NCBI GenBank assembly: GCA_020446675.1
Contig: JAGREE010000005.1
Span: 180,807 to 244,806, forward strand
Source of the DNA: Alphaproteobacteria bacterium
Lineage (GTDB): Bacteria; Pseudomonadota; Alphaproteobacteria; Sphingomonadales; Emcibacteraceae
Length of the DNA: 64,000 nucleotides
Reading direction: 5' to 3'
Each line of letters begins with the position of its first letter. Position 1 is the first letter of the stretch. Positions 28,585 through 40,152 of this stretch are shown piece by piece. The notes beneath the pieces were generated by a model, which was given only the letters and a program-made list of their open reading frames with translations, was not told where the DNA came from and ran no database searches. The position numbers were made by a program, and so were the translations under genes.

Positions 28585-29625
28585 ATGAGCCACACCTCCC
28601 AGAAAAGAAAAAGCCAGAAAAACAAAATTATCAGATATCTGATGATTTGTTTTTACTTTGTTTTTATCGGCTTCTGTCTTGTGGGGATCTGGCTGAAATG
28701 GGATGTGTCGTCCGAGCCGGGAAATAGTTATACTACCCATGTATATGAAGAAGGGTTGGACGCGATAACGGTTGCTGTGCCATTACCGGATGCTGGTAAG
28801 AAGGAAAGTTTTCTTGAACGTCTGAGCCGCCGCGCGGCGAAAAAGCCTGCACCCGTTATTCATCCGCAAAGGGATGATCGTGCAGAACAGACATGGCAGA
28901 AATATGCTGCCCTTCCGGTTAATGTACCTGCCGGAAATGCCGAAATTATTCTCGTGATAGATGATCTGGGCATTGTCAAGGGAACAACAAAACAGATGAT
29001 TGAAATGAATGTGCCTTTGACGCTGTCATTTCTGCCTTATGCGACCGAAATTGCGACACAGGTTAATGAAGCCTATCTTAGGGGGCATGACATCCTTGTC
29101 CATATCCCGATGGAGCCAAAGGGCAATGCCGACCCCGGTCCACATGCGTTGCTATCATCTTCATCTGCCGATAATCAGATGGAAAGTATAGATTATAATT
29201 TGGGACAGTTTTCAAATTATATAGGAATTAATAATCATATGGGTAGCCGTTTCACTGAAGATGAAGAAGCGGTAAACCGATTTCTTGATGTGATAAAGAC
29301 AAAAGGCCTTCTGGTTCTTGACAGCAAGACCACGGCAAACAGTCGGCTTGAAAAACTGGCCATTGAAAAAAATATACCGGTGACGGACCGCGATGTGTTT
29401 CTGGATAATGAGCAGGATATCAATTATATACTTGGCCAGCTTGGAAAACTGGAACGGATTGCCAAGCGTGATGGCTCCGCCCTGGCCATTGGTCATCCCT
29501 ATGCCCAAACGGTCGCTGCTCTTAAAGAATGGATCCCGACACTGGCCGATAAGGGCATTACAATCATTCCTATTTCACAAAAAGTGAGAGAGAAATACGC
29601 CAACACCAGCCTTGCCGCTGATTAA
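28585..29625 (+). CDS. Divergent polysaccharide deacetylase family protein
   Basis: The 346-aa product has one N-terminal membrane anchor (about 17-37) and a periplasmic PF04748 domain. Marker stretches are EIILVIDDLGIVKGTT (metal-site Asp pair), ILVHIPMEPKG, INNHMGSRFTEDEEA and GSALAIGHPYAQTVAALKEW. Proteins of this family (YibQ) often sit with cell-envelope genes such as the EnvC/CtpA cluster, but that cluster is not here. Enzymatic activity is unproven in the family. It shares a four-base overlap with the convergent gnd gene. Confidence 0.88.
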   Translation: MSHTSQKRKSQKNKIIRYLMICFYFVFIGFCLVGIWLKWDVSSEPGNSYTTHVYEEGLDAITVAVPLPDAGKKESFLERLSRRAAKKPAPVIHPQRDDRAEQTWQKYAALPVNVPAGNAEIILVIDDLGIVKGTTKQMIEMNVPLTLSFLPYATEIATQVNEAYLRGHDILVHIPMEPKGNADPGPHALLSSSSADNQMESIDYNLGQFSNYIGINNHMGSRFTEDEEAVNRFLDVIKTKGLLVLDSKTTANSRLEKLAIEKNIPVTDRDVFLDNEQDINYILGQLGKLERIAKRDGSALAIGHPYAQTVAALKEWIPTLADKGITIIPISQKVREKYANTSLAAD

Positions 29626-30521
29626 TCTTTTTTCTTAACGCTGTGGCCACCGAACTGGTTGCGTAGGGCGGACACCACCTGTCCGGTATAGCTTGGGTTG
29701 CCGGTTGAATCGATCCTGAACTTTAATGAGGCTTCTATTACCGGGGCAGGGACGCCCTCTTTTTTTGCAGCCTCAACTGTCCAGAGCCCTTCACCGCTGT
29801 GGGAAACCTCCCCGGAAATGTTCGAAAGCTCTACACCTTCTTCCCGGTAAGCTTTTTGAAGCCAGCCGACAAGACGGCTTTCAATAACACTGCCATTATT
29901 ATAAATGCGCGACACTTCAGCCAGATCAAGATCAAATGGACTTTTTTGCAGAATTTCAAACCCTTCACCGATAGCCTGCATCATGCCATATTCGATGCCG
30001 TTATGAACCATTTTGACAAAATGTCCGGCGCCGGTTTTTCCCATATAGGCGTAACCGCCTTCAGTGCTTAGGTCTTTAAAGAGCTGCTCATATTTCTGGA
30101 ATTTTTCCCGGTCCCCGCCAATCATCATGCAGGCGCCGTTTCGGGCTCCTGATGGACCGCCACTGGTGCCGACATCCATAAAGACCAAACCTTTTTCCTT
30201 TAGATCGTTTCCGCGTCTCACGGTTTCCTGATAATTTGAATTGCCGCCATCCATAATGACATCACCGGGTTTTAATATATCGGAAAGATCGGATATAACC
30301 TGATCGACAACATTATGGGGCACCATTATCCAGATAAATTTTTCGCCCGGTAGTTTCTCATCAAATTCAGTTAAATTGACGACCGTTTCGGCCCCTGCAG
30401 CTTCCGCTTCTTTTCTGGCCGCTTCATTGGGGTCGGTCGCGACAACCTCATGGCCATGGTCCAACAGGCGTTTCACCATTGCCAATCCCATTTTCCCAAG
30501 GCCGATATATCCGATTTTCAT
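29622..30521 (-). CDS. gnd: 6-phosphogluconate dehydrogenase, decarboxylating (short GndA/YqeC type)
   Basis: The enzyme oxidises 6-phosphogluconate to ribulose 5-phosphate. At 299 aa it belongs to the short form of the family. It has the Rossmann start IGYIGLGKMGLAMVKRL, the substrate signature MDGGNSNYQETVRRG and DVGTSGGPSGARNGACMM, and the catalytic Lys region GAGHFVKMVHNGIEYG. Short-form enzymes are often NAD-dependent. It lies 26 bases downstream of trpE on the same strand, where trpG would be expected in many alphaproteobacteria. Confidence 0.9.
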   Translation of the reverse strand: MKIGYIGLGKMGLAMVKRLLDHGHEVVATDPNEAARKEAEAAGAETVVNLTEFDEKLPGEKFIWIMVPHNVVDQVISDLSDILKPGDVIMDGGNSNYQETVRRGNDLKEKGLVFMDVGTSGGPSGARNGACMMIGGDREKFQKYEQLFKDLSTEGGYAYMGKTGAGHFVKMVHNGIEYGMMQAIGEGFEILQKSPFDLDLAEVSRIYNNGSVIESRLVGWLQKAYREEGVELSNISGEVSHSGEGLWTVEAAKKEGVPAPVIEASLKFRIDSTGNPSYTGQVVSALRNQFGGHSVKKKD

Positions 30522-30547
30522 CTTAAATTCCTTAAATTAAGCCGCGG

Positions 30548-32071
30548 TTATTGTATGGCTTTATCCGCACCAGCAAAATGAACCGCTTCCTCAGCGGCCC
30601 TGACCAGGGCACGGGCTTTTGCTTCGCATTCTGCATATTCCGATTGCCATGTGCTGTCGGCAACCACACCGGCCCCTGCCTGAATATACATCATACCATC
30701 TTTTACAATCGCTGTCCTTAAAGTGATGCAGGTATCCATACTGCCATCCGCTGAAAAATAGCCGACGGCACCGGCATAAATTCCGCGTTTTTCAATTTCA
30801 AGCTCATCAATGATTTCCATGGCCCGCACTTTGGGGGCACCGCTGACGGTACCAGCAGGAAAACCAGCCGACAATGCTTTTAAGGCATCATATTCCTCGC
30901 GGATTTCCCCACGCACGTTTGAGACTATATGCATGACATGGGAATAATATTCGATAATCATTTTTTCGGTAAGCTCAACCGTCCCCACTTTTGAGACACG
31001 ACCAACGTCATTCCGGCCAAGATCAAGCAGCATAAGATGCTCTGCACATTCTTTCGGATCGGCCAGCAGGTCTTCTGCATTTTGTTTGTCTTCGGTCGCA
31101 TTTTTGCCGCGTGGCCGGGTTCCGGCGATGGGACGGATGGTGACTTCATTATCGCGTAACCTGACCAGAATTTCAGGACTTGACCCGACAATAGAAAAAT
31201 CTCCCATGTTTAGATAAAAAAGAAACGGTGAGGGGTTTGTACGCCTTAGCGCCCGGTAAAGGGAGAAGGGCGGCAGTTCAAAGGGAAGTGAGAAACGCTG
31301 GGATAACACCACCTGAAAAATATCTCCGGCTTTGATATAGTCCTGAGCGCGGGCAACCATATTGGCATATTGCTCTTTTGTTGTGTTTGATTTCGGCTCA
31401 GCGGGATGATCTGCCGAATCCAGATTATGACGGCTGATTTCAAGCGGTCTGGAAAGCGCACTGATAATATCATTAAGCCGTTCTTCCGCCCGGATATAGG
31501 CAGTTTCAGCGCTTATAGTTTCTGTTGGGCGTACCGGTGTTACAATTGTGATCAGGTCAGTAATGCTGTCAAATACGATCATAATGGTCGGGCGCATAAA
31601 CATGCTGTCCGGTGTGCCAAGACTATTTTCCTTGGCTTCAGGCAGTTTTTCCATCAACCTGACCATGTCATAGCCCATATAGCCGATAAGGCCGGCTGCA
31701 CTTGGCGGCATATTTTCCGGCAAATCAATCAGGCTTTCATCAAACAGATCGCGAAGGCTATCAAGTGACGATTTTTCCTCGTCCGTAAAATCCTCTTCAC
31801 GCACGCCACCAAGCGTTTTTCGGTTAATTTGTGCGTGCTCACCCGTACAACGCCAGACCACATCCGGTTTTAAACCGATAAAAGTGTATCGGCCACGGAT
31901 AGCCCCGCCTTCGACCGATTCAAGTAGGCTGGTATATTCTTCATTACGGGCCAGTTTCAGGTAAGCACTGACCGATGTTTCAAGATCAGCGACCAGTGTC
32001 GTCCAAATCACCTGAGCATTCCCGGCATTATATGACTTTATAAAGTCAGACTGTTCCGGAAATACTGACAT
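30548..32071 (-). CDS. trpE: Anthranilate synthase component I
   Basis: TrpE makes anthranilate from chorismate with ammonia supplied by TrpG. The 507-aa protein includes the N-terminal regulatory region with LLESVEGGAIRGRYTFIGLKP (Trp-feedback site area; LLES is the conserved element). The chorismate-binding core follows: ILVRLRDNEVTIRPIAGTRPRG, DLGRNDVGRV, HVMHIVSNV and FPAGTVSGAPKVRAMEII. Its ATG overlaps the last base of the ppiD stop (TAATG), so translation is coupled. trpG, trpD and trpC do not follow. Confidence 0.95.
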   Translation of the reverse strand: MSVFPEQSDFIKSYNAGNAQVIWTTLVADLETSVSAYLKLARNEEYTSLLESVEGGAIRGRYTFIGLKPDVVWRCTGEHAQINRKTLGGVREEDFTDEEKSSLDSLRDLFDESLIDLPENMPPSAAGLIGYMGYDMVRLMEKLPEAKENSLGTPDSMFMRPTIMIVFDSITDLITIVTPVRPTETISAETAYIRAEERLNDIISALSRPLEISRHNLDSADHPAEPKSNTTKEQYANMVARAQDYIKAGDIFQVVLSQRFSLPFELPPFSLYRALRRTNPSPFLFYLNMGDFSIVGSSPEILVRLRDNEVTIRPIAGTRPRGKNATEDKQNAEDLLADPKECAEHLMLLDLGRNDVGRVSKVGTVELTEKMIIEYYSHVMHIVSNVRGEIREEYDALKALSAGFPAGTVSGAPKVRAMEIIDELEIEKRGIYAGAVGYFSADGSMDTCITLRTAIVKDGMMYIQAGAGVVADSTWQSEYAECEAKARALVRAAEEAVHFAGADKAIQ

Positions 32072-33999
32072 TATTGTTGTTCAGGACCAGCTATTTGCTG
32101 CAATGTAGCCTGAATATTTTTGTTATTCATTTCTACTGGCAGGGTATCATATAGACGGGATATAAATGCCCCCATCATATCATTTTCATAAGAGGATTTA
32201 ATTTGCTTTTTGGTTTCGTCAATCGCGACCTGATCAATATTTTCCGGAAAATCGCGGCTTTTGACCCTGACAACAACATATCCATCATTGTTAGATGCAG
32301 GAATCATTTTAACGGTTCCGATTTTCTGATCGAATATGCTTGAATGAATTTCTGCCGAAACCGAATTATCATCATTCGATCTGCCAACCGTTACTTCATT
32401 AACAGACAATTGACTTAACAGGTCCGGATATTCTGAAAGTGCCTTGCCGGCGTTTTCAGGTTTATTATATTCCTCAACAATTTTTGTTGCATAGTCTGAT
32501 GCCAAAGTTTCACGACGGTTCTGGGCCCAGTCTTCTCCTACTTTTTCCTTTACATCCTCAAAAGCACGTAATTTGCTTGGAATAATATTATCAACTTTGA
32601 TCATATAAAATTTGTTTGAAATTCCTTCATAAAGTTCAAGATCAGAATCCATGGACAATTTGAATGAATTATCAAGGAAATCGACAATCAATGGTAATTC
32701 TGTAGAGGCTTTCCCGTCTGGCGTCATGCCTTCCATGCTGACATTTGACACTTTCTTAAGTGGCACATTAATGACGTCGGCAATAGTATCTATGGCCGAT
32801 CCGGCAGCAAGTTCATCATCAATTTTATTTCTGACATCATAAAGTGCGTCCGTTGCCTTGTTCATTTTAAGGTCTGTGATAATGTCTTGTTTCACATTTT
32901 CAAAGCTTTCAGAACTGCCGGCATCTATTGAATTTACTTTAAATATATATACACCAAAACCTGTTTCTATCGGGCTGGTATATTCGTCAAGACCGATACT
33001 GAAGAGCGCTTTGGCGGCATCTTCACCATATAAGTCTCCAAATTCTTTTTCTGTCTGTTCACCAAAGGTGCTGTCTTCTGCAGTGTCACCCGTTTTATCG
33101 GCAAGCACTTCATCGAATGATTTTCCGTTTTGCAGATCTTTATAAGCGGCTTCTGCTGTGGCTTCATCATCCATCAGCATTTGCACAAAACCACGTTTTT
33201 CAGGTTTTGTAAATTCGGTGATGCGGGATTCGTAAGAGGCAAGGGCGTCTTCCTCGCTGATATCTATTGTCTCGGCCAGATCACTGGCGGAAATTTCAAA
33301 ATAGCTCATATCACGATATTCCGGGGCCATATATTTATTTGCGTTTTCATCATAATATGTTTTTAGAATTTCATCGTTCATTTCACCAATACCAGTCATG
33401 GTGCTGGCAGGAATGGAAAGAATTTCAGAGGTTCTTTGCTCGGATGCATATTTTGTCAGTGTTTTTGCGGTAATTTCCGGTGCGACAACATCATCAAGTA
33501 AGGCATTGAAAAATTTAGAGCGTGCCAGATCGAGCCTTAATAGATTTTCAAATTCCCGGGTTGAATAGCCCTGTGTTCTGGCAATCTGGTCAAAATAGCT
33601 GCGATTAAATGTTCCCGTCTGGTCCTGAAAGGCCGGAATACTGAAAATATAATCCCGCAGTTCCTCATCAGATGTCCGAAGACCAAGATTTTTTGTTTCA
33701 ACATCATATGCCTTTGTCTCAACCAGTCTGGCAACGGCCTGCGCGCCGAGACCAATTTGAACAGCAAGCTGTCTTGTTATGCCTTCACCGGCATTTTGCT
33801 GCAATCTGCTGAATTCATTTTCAAATGCTCTGGCCAGATCATTTGGGGTGAGGTCTTCGTCACCGACCTTGGCAATTTCACTTGACCCAAGTGTGCTAAG
33901 CGGGTCACCAATGCCCCATAAAGCAAAACTGACGATAAGGATGGCGAGTAATCCGCCAGCCAACATGGACCCCATGCCTTTTCTGAAAAAGTCTAACAT
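32071..33999 (-). CDS. ppiD: PpiD-like membrane-anchored periplasmic chaperone/peptidyl-prolyl isomerase
   Basis: The 642-aa protein has an N-terminal membrane anchor (about 14-32), a SurA-N-type chaperone domain (about 35-190), a parvulin-like domain (about 245-360) and a further C-terminal folding domain. In the family it associates with the SecYEG exit and helps fold outer-membrane proteins. The parvulin domain looks degenerate, since the usual catalytic HILV/H pattern is not evident, and it reads FVQMLMDDEATAEAAY instead. It precedes trpE with a one-base overlap, an order seen in other alphaproteobacteria, and diverges from tpiA. Confidence 0.88.
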   Translation of the reverse strand: MLDFFRKGMGSMLAGGLLAILIVSFALWGIGDPLSTLGSSEIAKVGDEDLTPNDLARAFENEFSRLQQNAGEGITRQLAVQIGLGAQAVARLVETKAYDVETKNLGLRTSDEELRDYIFSIPAFQDQTGTFNRSYFDQIARTQGYSTREFENLLRLDLARSKFFNALLDDVVAPEITAKTLTKYASEQRTSEILSIPASTMTGIGEMNDEILKTYYDENANKYMAPEYRDMSYFEISASDLAETIDISEEDALASYESRITEFTKPEKRGFVQMLMDDEATAEAAYKDLQNGKSFDEVLADKTGDTAEDSTFGEQTEKEFGDLYGEDAAKALFSIGLDEYTSPIETGFGVYIFKVNSIDAGSSESFENVKQDIITDLKMNKATDALYDVRNKIDDELAAGSAIDTIADVINVPLKKVSNVSMEGMTPDGKASTELPLIVDFLDNSFKLSMDSDLELYEGISNKFYMIKVDNIIPSKLRAFEDVKEKVGEDWAQNRRETLASDYATKIVEEYNKPENAGKALSEYPDLLSQLSVNEVTVGRSNDDNSVSAEIHSSIFDQKIGTVKMIPASNNDGYVVVRVKSRDFPENIDQVAIDETKKQIKSSYENDMMGAFISRLYDTLPVEMNNKNIQATLQQIAGPEQQ

Positions 34000-34196
34000 A
34001 AATATTGTTACCTGTGTTTAAGCTTTTTTGTGAGCATTAATTATATATGCTCTTTAAATATAATTGCGGCATAATAGTTACCTGCCTGGCTAATCGCAAC
34101 CATAAAAGCGACTAAAAACCAACAATCCATATAGAAAATTTGCTAAATATCTGTTAGGTACATGTTCAATGATTAATAAGAAGGATAAAATATTCA

Positions 34197-34955
34197 ATGA
34201 CAGCACCCAAAGCGCTTGTTGCCGGAAACTGGAAGATGAACGGACTTAAGGCCTCCGCCAGTGAATTATCAAAGCTCAATACTCTGATTCAGGAAAAAGG
34301 TGCAAAGTGTGATGTGCTGATTTGCCCGCCCTATACACTGATCAATACTTTCGTCAGTTTAAATGCAAAAAATGTGTCTATTGGGGCTCAGGATTGTCAT
34401 ATGAATATGAGTGGGGCCCATACAGGTGATATTTCAGCGGAAATGATCTGTGATCTGGGCTGTGAGTATATTATCGTCGGTCATTCAGAACGCAGGGCTG
34501 ACCACGGTGAAAGCAATGAGATTGTAAAAGCAAAGGCGGTTGCGGCACAGTCGGTAGGTGCAACGGCAATTATATGTGTCGGTGAAACGATTGAACAAAG
34601 AGAGGCCGGCCAAGCGCTTCAGGTGGTAACGACGCAGGTAAAAGCATCAATACCCGACAGTGCGAAAGTGGAAAATACCATAATAGCCTATGAACCCGTC
34701 TGGGCGATTGGCACAGGGCACACACCAACGACAGGTGATGTTGAAGAAGTTCATCAGGCGGTTCGCGACGTGTTGCAGTCGCGTTTTGGTGATGCAGGCA
34801 GGAATATAAGAATTTTATATGGCGGATCTGTAAAAGCATCAAACGCGCTGGAACTTATGTCGGTAAAGAATGTCAATGGTGCCCTGGTCGGTGGTGCCAG
34901 CCTTAAGGCGGATGACTTTTATGGAATAATATCCGCTTATGATAAAATTGGCTAA
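34197..34955 (+). CDS. tpiA: Triosephosphate isomerase
   Basis: TpiA interconverts dihydroxyacetone phosphate and glyceraldehyde 3-phosphate. The 252-aa TIM barrel has N-terminal AGNWKMNG (Asn/Lys catalytic pair), VGHSERR (catalytic His), [11 protein letters not shown] (catalytic Glu, loop 6) and [12 protein letters not shown] (phosphate site). It opens a plus-strand run of central genes (tpiA, secG, pyrG, eno, ftsB, pdh) that is conserved among alphaproteobacteria. Confidence 0.97.
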   Translation: MTAPKALVAGNWKMNGLKASASELSKLNTLIQEKGAKCDVLICPPYTLINTFVSLNAKNVSIGAQDCHMNMSGAHTGDISAEMICDLGCEYIIVGHSERRADHGESNEIVKAKAVAAQSVGATAIICVGETIEQREAGQALQVVTTQVKASIPDSAKVENTIIAYEPVWAIGTGHTPTTGDVEEVHQAVRDVLQSRFGDAGRNIRILYGGSVKASNALELMSVKNVNGALVGGASLKADDFYGIISAYDKIG

Positions 34956-35062
34956 TTTTATACTAGCCATTGTTGGTTCTTTAGAGTAAAAGCCTCTTGT
35001 AATTAACATGAATAACGCTATTTATACGTAAAGCGAAATTTAAAAAGATAGAGTAAAATAAG

Positions 35063-35398
35063 ATGGAATCAGTCATTCTTGTTATACATTTGATGTTGGC
35101 AGTTGCCCTTGTCATTACAGTATTACTGCAACAGTCAGAAGGCGGTGCCCTGGGTATTGGTGGTGGCCCCACAAGCATGATGAGCAGTCGTTCAGCCGCG
35201 AATCTTATGACCCGGATGACAACAATTCTGGCGGGTTGCTTTTTTGTGACCACACTTTTGCTGGCATGGATGGCTGAGCAGGATGCATCAAGAACATCAG
35301 TCCTTGATGGTGTGACCCCTCCGGCTGTTGAACAAACTGTACCTGATGTTCCCGAAACACAAACGGATAACGCTCCTCAGGTCCCCGTTTCAAATTAA
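35063..35398 (+). CDS. secG: Preprotein translocase subunit SecG
   Basis: The 111-aa protein has two membrane helices (about 3-22 and 54-72). The conserved loop VLLQQSEGGALGIGGG lies between them, and a Pro/Thr/Val-rich acidic tail follows. It is a small partner of SecYE in the inner membrane. Its place between tpiA and pyrG is typical of proteobacteria. A strong terminator follows directly. Confidence 0.95.
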   Translation: MESVILVIHLMLAVALVITVLLQQSEGGALGIGGGPTSMMSSRSAANLMTRMTTILAGCFFVTTLLLAWMAEQDASRTSVLDGVTPPAVEQTVPDVPETQTDNAPQVPVSN

Positions 35399-35402
35399 TA
35401 TT

Positions 35403-35435
35403 AAGCGGCACCCCCCGGTGCCGCTTCATTTTTTT
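35403..35435 (+). terminator. Rho-independent terminator after secG
   Basis: AAGCGGCACC and GGTGCCGCTT form a perfect ten-pair GC-rich stem with a four-C loop, followed by CATTTTTTT. It separates tpiA-secG from pyrG, which must have its own promoter or depend on read-through. Confidence 0.92.
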
Positions 35436-35476
35436 AGTAAAATAAATTTTAGTTCGTATTTCTGGATAGCAAATAA

Positions 35477-37111
<1,635 letters not shown>

Positions 37112-37114
37112 TGA

Positions 37115-38401
<1,287 letters not shown>

Positions 38402-38437
38402 ATCAAATAGTTCTTAAAAGACTCTAACCTACTACAT

Positions 38438-38481
38438 CTAGTATGTCAGCTATGTTACTGACTCTAGGCGATTCTTTTTTT
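38438..38481 (+). terminator. Possible terminator after eno
   Basis: CTAG...GTCAG (38438-38449) pairs with CTGAC...CTAG (38458-38467) with internal unpaired bases. A seven-T run comes nine bases further on. The stem is weaker than those after ndk, aspS and secG. Confidence 0.4.
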
Positions 38482-38526
38482 GGGAAAACACTTGACCCGG
38501 CGAATCGGATGTGATTCTCTGAGGGA

Positions 38527-38832
38527 ATGAGAAACACAAAACCGATATTTTTCCGTATGAAGAAAATGACAGTACCGTTTGTAGCGTTACTGATATCGGG
38601 CTATTTTGCGGCTCACGGCGTTAAAAGTGTTACTGCGCAAAAGATGCTGAAAGAAGAAATCAGGTCCCTTGAAGCCGAACAGGCAAGAATTGAAGCCAGC
38701 AAAAAAGACCTTGAACTTCATGTAGGATTGCTGTCAAGTAATCATGTTGATCCCGATTATCTGGATGAACTTGTGAGAAAAGAACTTGGCTTTTCACATC
38801 CGGATGAAATTGTTATTCCTGAAAAAAAATAA
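38527..38832 (+). CDS. ftsB: Septum formation initiator FtsB/DivIC family protein
   Basis: The 101-aa bitopic protein has one membrane helix (about 14-34) and a periplasmic coiled coil (EEIRSLEAEQARIEASKKDL). It ends in a short globular end with DPDYLDELVRKELGFSHPDE, the usual family ending (x-R-x-x-L-G). FtsB joins FtsL and FtsQ in the divisome. Its position between eno and pdhA is the standard alphaproteobacterial one. Confidence 0.9.
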   Translation: MRNTKPIFFRMKKMTVPFVALLISGYFAAHGVKSVTAQKMLKEEIRSLEAEQARIEASKKDLELHVGLLSSNHVDPDYLDELVRKELGFSHPDEIVIPEKK

Positions 38833-38921
38833 TTCAGAAAAGTTATAATGTAGCAAAAGTCTTTTGTTTTCATATTGTTACAAGAGCATTAACCATAGCT
38901 ATAAAAAATTGACCATATTAA

Positions 38922-38948
38922 TTAATTAACTCAAATTAAGTTAATTAA
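38922..38948. repeat. AT-only inverted repeat upstream of the pdh operon
   Basis: TTAATTAACT (38922-38931) and AGTTAATTAA (38939-38948) are perfect ten-base arms around a seven-base spacer. It is followed by an A-run on the plus strand, so it is not a terminator. It might be a binding site upstream of the pdh promoter. Confidence 0.4.
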
Positions 38949-38957
38949 AAAAAAGTG

Positions 38958-38988
38958 TTGTATTTCAATAACTTTTAGTGATTATAAT
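38958..38988 (+). promoter_or_regulatory. Candidate promoter of the pdh operon
   Basis: TTGTAT (38958-38963) and a perfect TATAAT (38983-38988) are separated by 19 bases, longer than ideal. Transcription would start about 90 bases before pdhA. Confidence 0.4.
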
Positions 38989-38998
38989 ATTATGTTTT

Positions 38999-39017
38999 AA
39001 GGATAATCTTTATCCTT
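38999..39017. promoter_or_regulatory. Inverted repeat just after the candidate pdh promoter, possible operator
   Basis: AAGGATAA and TTATCCTT are perfect eight-base arms around TCT. The site would lie around +4 to +22 if the promoter at 38958-38988 is used, a common repressor position. The binding protein is unknown. Confidence 0.35.
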
Positions 39018-39087
39018 ATTTAAGGCTTTTCTACATATCTTGCAGAAAGGTCTTATAGGACTAACATCAACAATATGAGTGAGGAAT

Positions 39088-40134
39088 ATGGCTAAAAAAC
39101 CTGCCCCCCGCAAGACAAAAAGCGGGAAACCCGCCGCACGCCGCAAGGCAGTAAAGAAATCTGACCCTGAGGTATCAAATGATGATCTAATCGAATATTA
39201 CAAGGAAATGCTGCTTATGCGCCGCTTTGAAGAAAAGGCGGGACAGATGTATGGCATGGGCCTGATTGGTGGTTTCTGCCATCTTTATATAGGACAGGAA
39301 GCTGTTGTTACCGGGATCCAATCGGTCCTGAAGAAAGGGGACAGTGTTATCACCAGTTACCGTGATCACGCCCATATGCTAGCCTGTAAAATTGATCCTA
39401 AAGTGATTCTGGCAGAATTGACCGGACGGGAAACCGGTATTTCAAAGGGCAAGGGCGGTTCCATGCATATGTTCAGTGTTGAACATGATTTTTACGGCGG
39501 TCACGGCATCGTAGGAGCACAGGTTCCCATCGGTGCCGGTCTTGCATTTGCCCATAAATACAGGAAAAATGACAATGTGTCCGTCACATATTTTGGTGAT
39601 GGCGCTGTCAATCAGGGGCAGGTCTATGAAAGCTTTAATATGGCCAAACTCTGGAATTTGCCTGTAGTTTATGTGATTGAGAATAACCAGTATGCCATGG
39701 GGACATCACTTGCACGTGCGTCGTCGGAAATTGAGCTTCACCGTCGCGGTGACAGTTTCAAAATTCCTGGTGAGGCGGTTGATGGTATGGATGTACTCGC
39801 CGTTCGTGAAGCAGCGGCCCGTGCGGTTGCCAAATGTCGTGCCGGTGAGGGGCCGACTTTACTGGAAATGAAAACTTATCGTTACCGCGGCCATTCCATG
39901 TCTGATCCGGCAAAATACCGCTCAAAGGAAGAAGTGTCGAAAATGCGGGCAGAGTTTGACCCGATTGACCAGATCAAAAAGCGTCTCATCGATGGAAATA
40001 TCATGACAGAAGACGAATTAAAACAAATTGATAAAGATATTAAAGCGATTGTATCGGAAGCAGCAGATTTTGCACAATCAAGTGCAGAACCAGCAGCATC
40101 AGAACTTTATACCGACATCCTGGTCGCAGAATAA
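39088..40134 (+). CDS. pdhA: Pyruvate dehydrogenase E1 component, alpha subunit
   Basis: The 348-aa alpha chain of the heterotetrameric, mitochondrial-type E1 decarboxylates pyruvate on thiamine diphosphate. A basic Lys/Pro/Ala-rich leader (about 1-30) precedes MLLMRRFEEKAGQMYGMG. The ThDP motif is FGDGAVNQGQVYESFNMA ending in VIENN (about 170-200). The loop YRYRGHSMSDPAKYRSKEE matches the region phosphorylated in mitochondria. ATG 39088 is preferred over GTG 39079, though its GAGGA site is close. pdhB follows 18 bases on. Confidence 0.95.
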   Translation: MAKKPAPRKTKSGKPAARRKAVKKSDPEVSNDDLIEYYKEMLLMRRFEEKAGQMYGMGLIGGFCHLYIGQEAVVTGIQSVLKKGDSVITSYRDHAHMLACKIDPKVILAELTGRETGISKGKGGSMHMFSVEHDFYGGHGIVGAQVPIGAGLAFAHKYRKNDNVSVTYFGDGAVNQGQVYESFNMAKLWNLPVVYVIENNQYAMGTSLARASSEIELHRRGDSFKIPGEAVDGMDVLAVREAAARAVAKCRAGEGPTLLEMKTYRYRGHSMSDPAKYRSKEEVSKMRAEFDPIDQIKKRLIDGNIMTEDELKQIDKDIKAIVSEAADFAQSSAEPAASELYTDILVAE

Positions 40135-40152
40135 TAAGAAGGAATAATCATT

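Noticed and set aside
38922..38948. AT inverted repeat as a terminator after ftsB
   Set aside because: The stem is followed by an A-run, not a T-run, on the plus strand, and no minus-strand gene ends there.
38915..38948. CtrA box (TTAA-N7-TTAA) upstream of pdh
   Set aside because: Several TTAA words occur but none with the required seven-base spacing.
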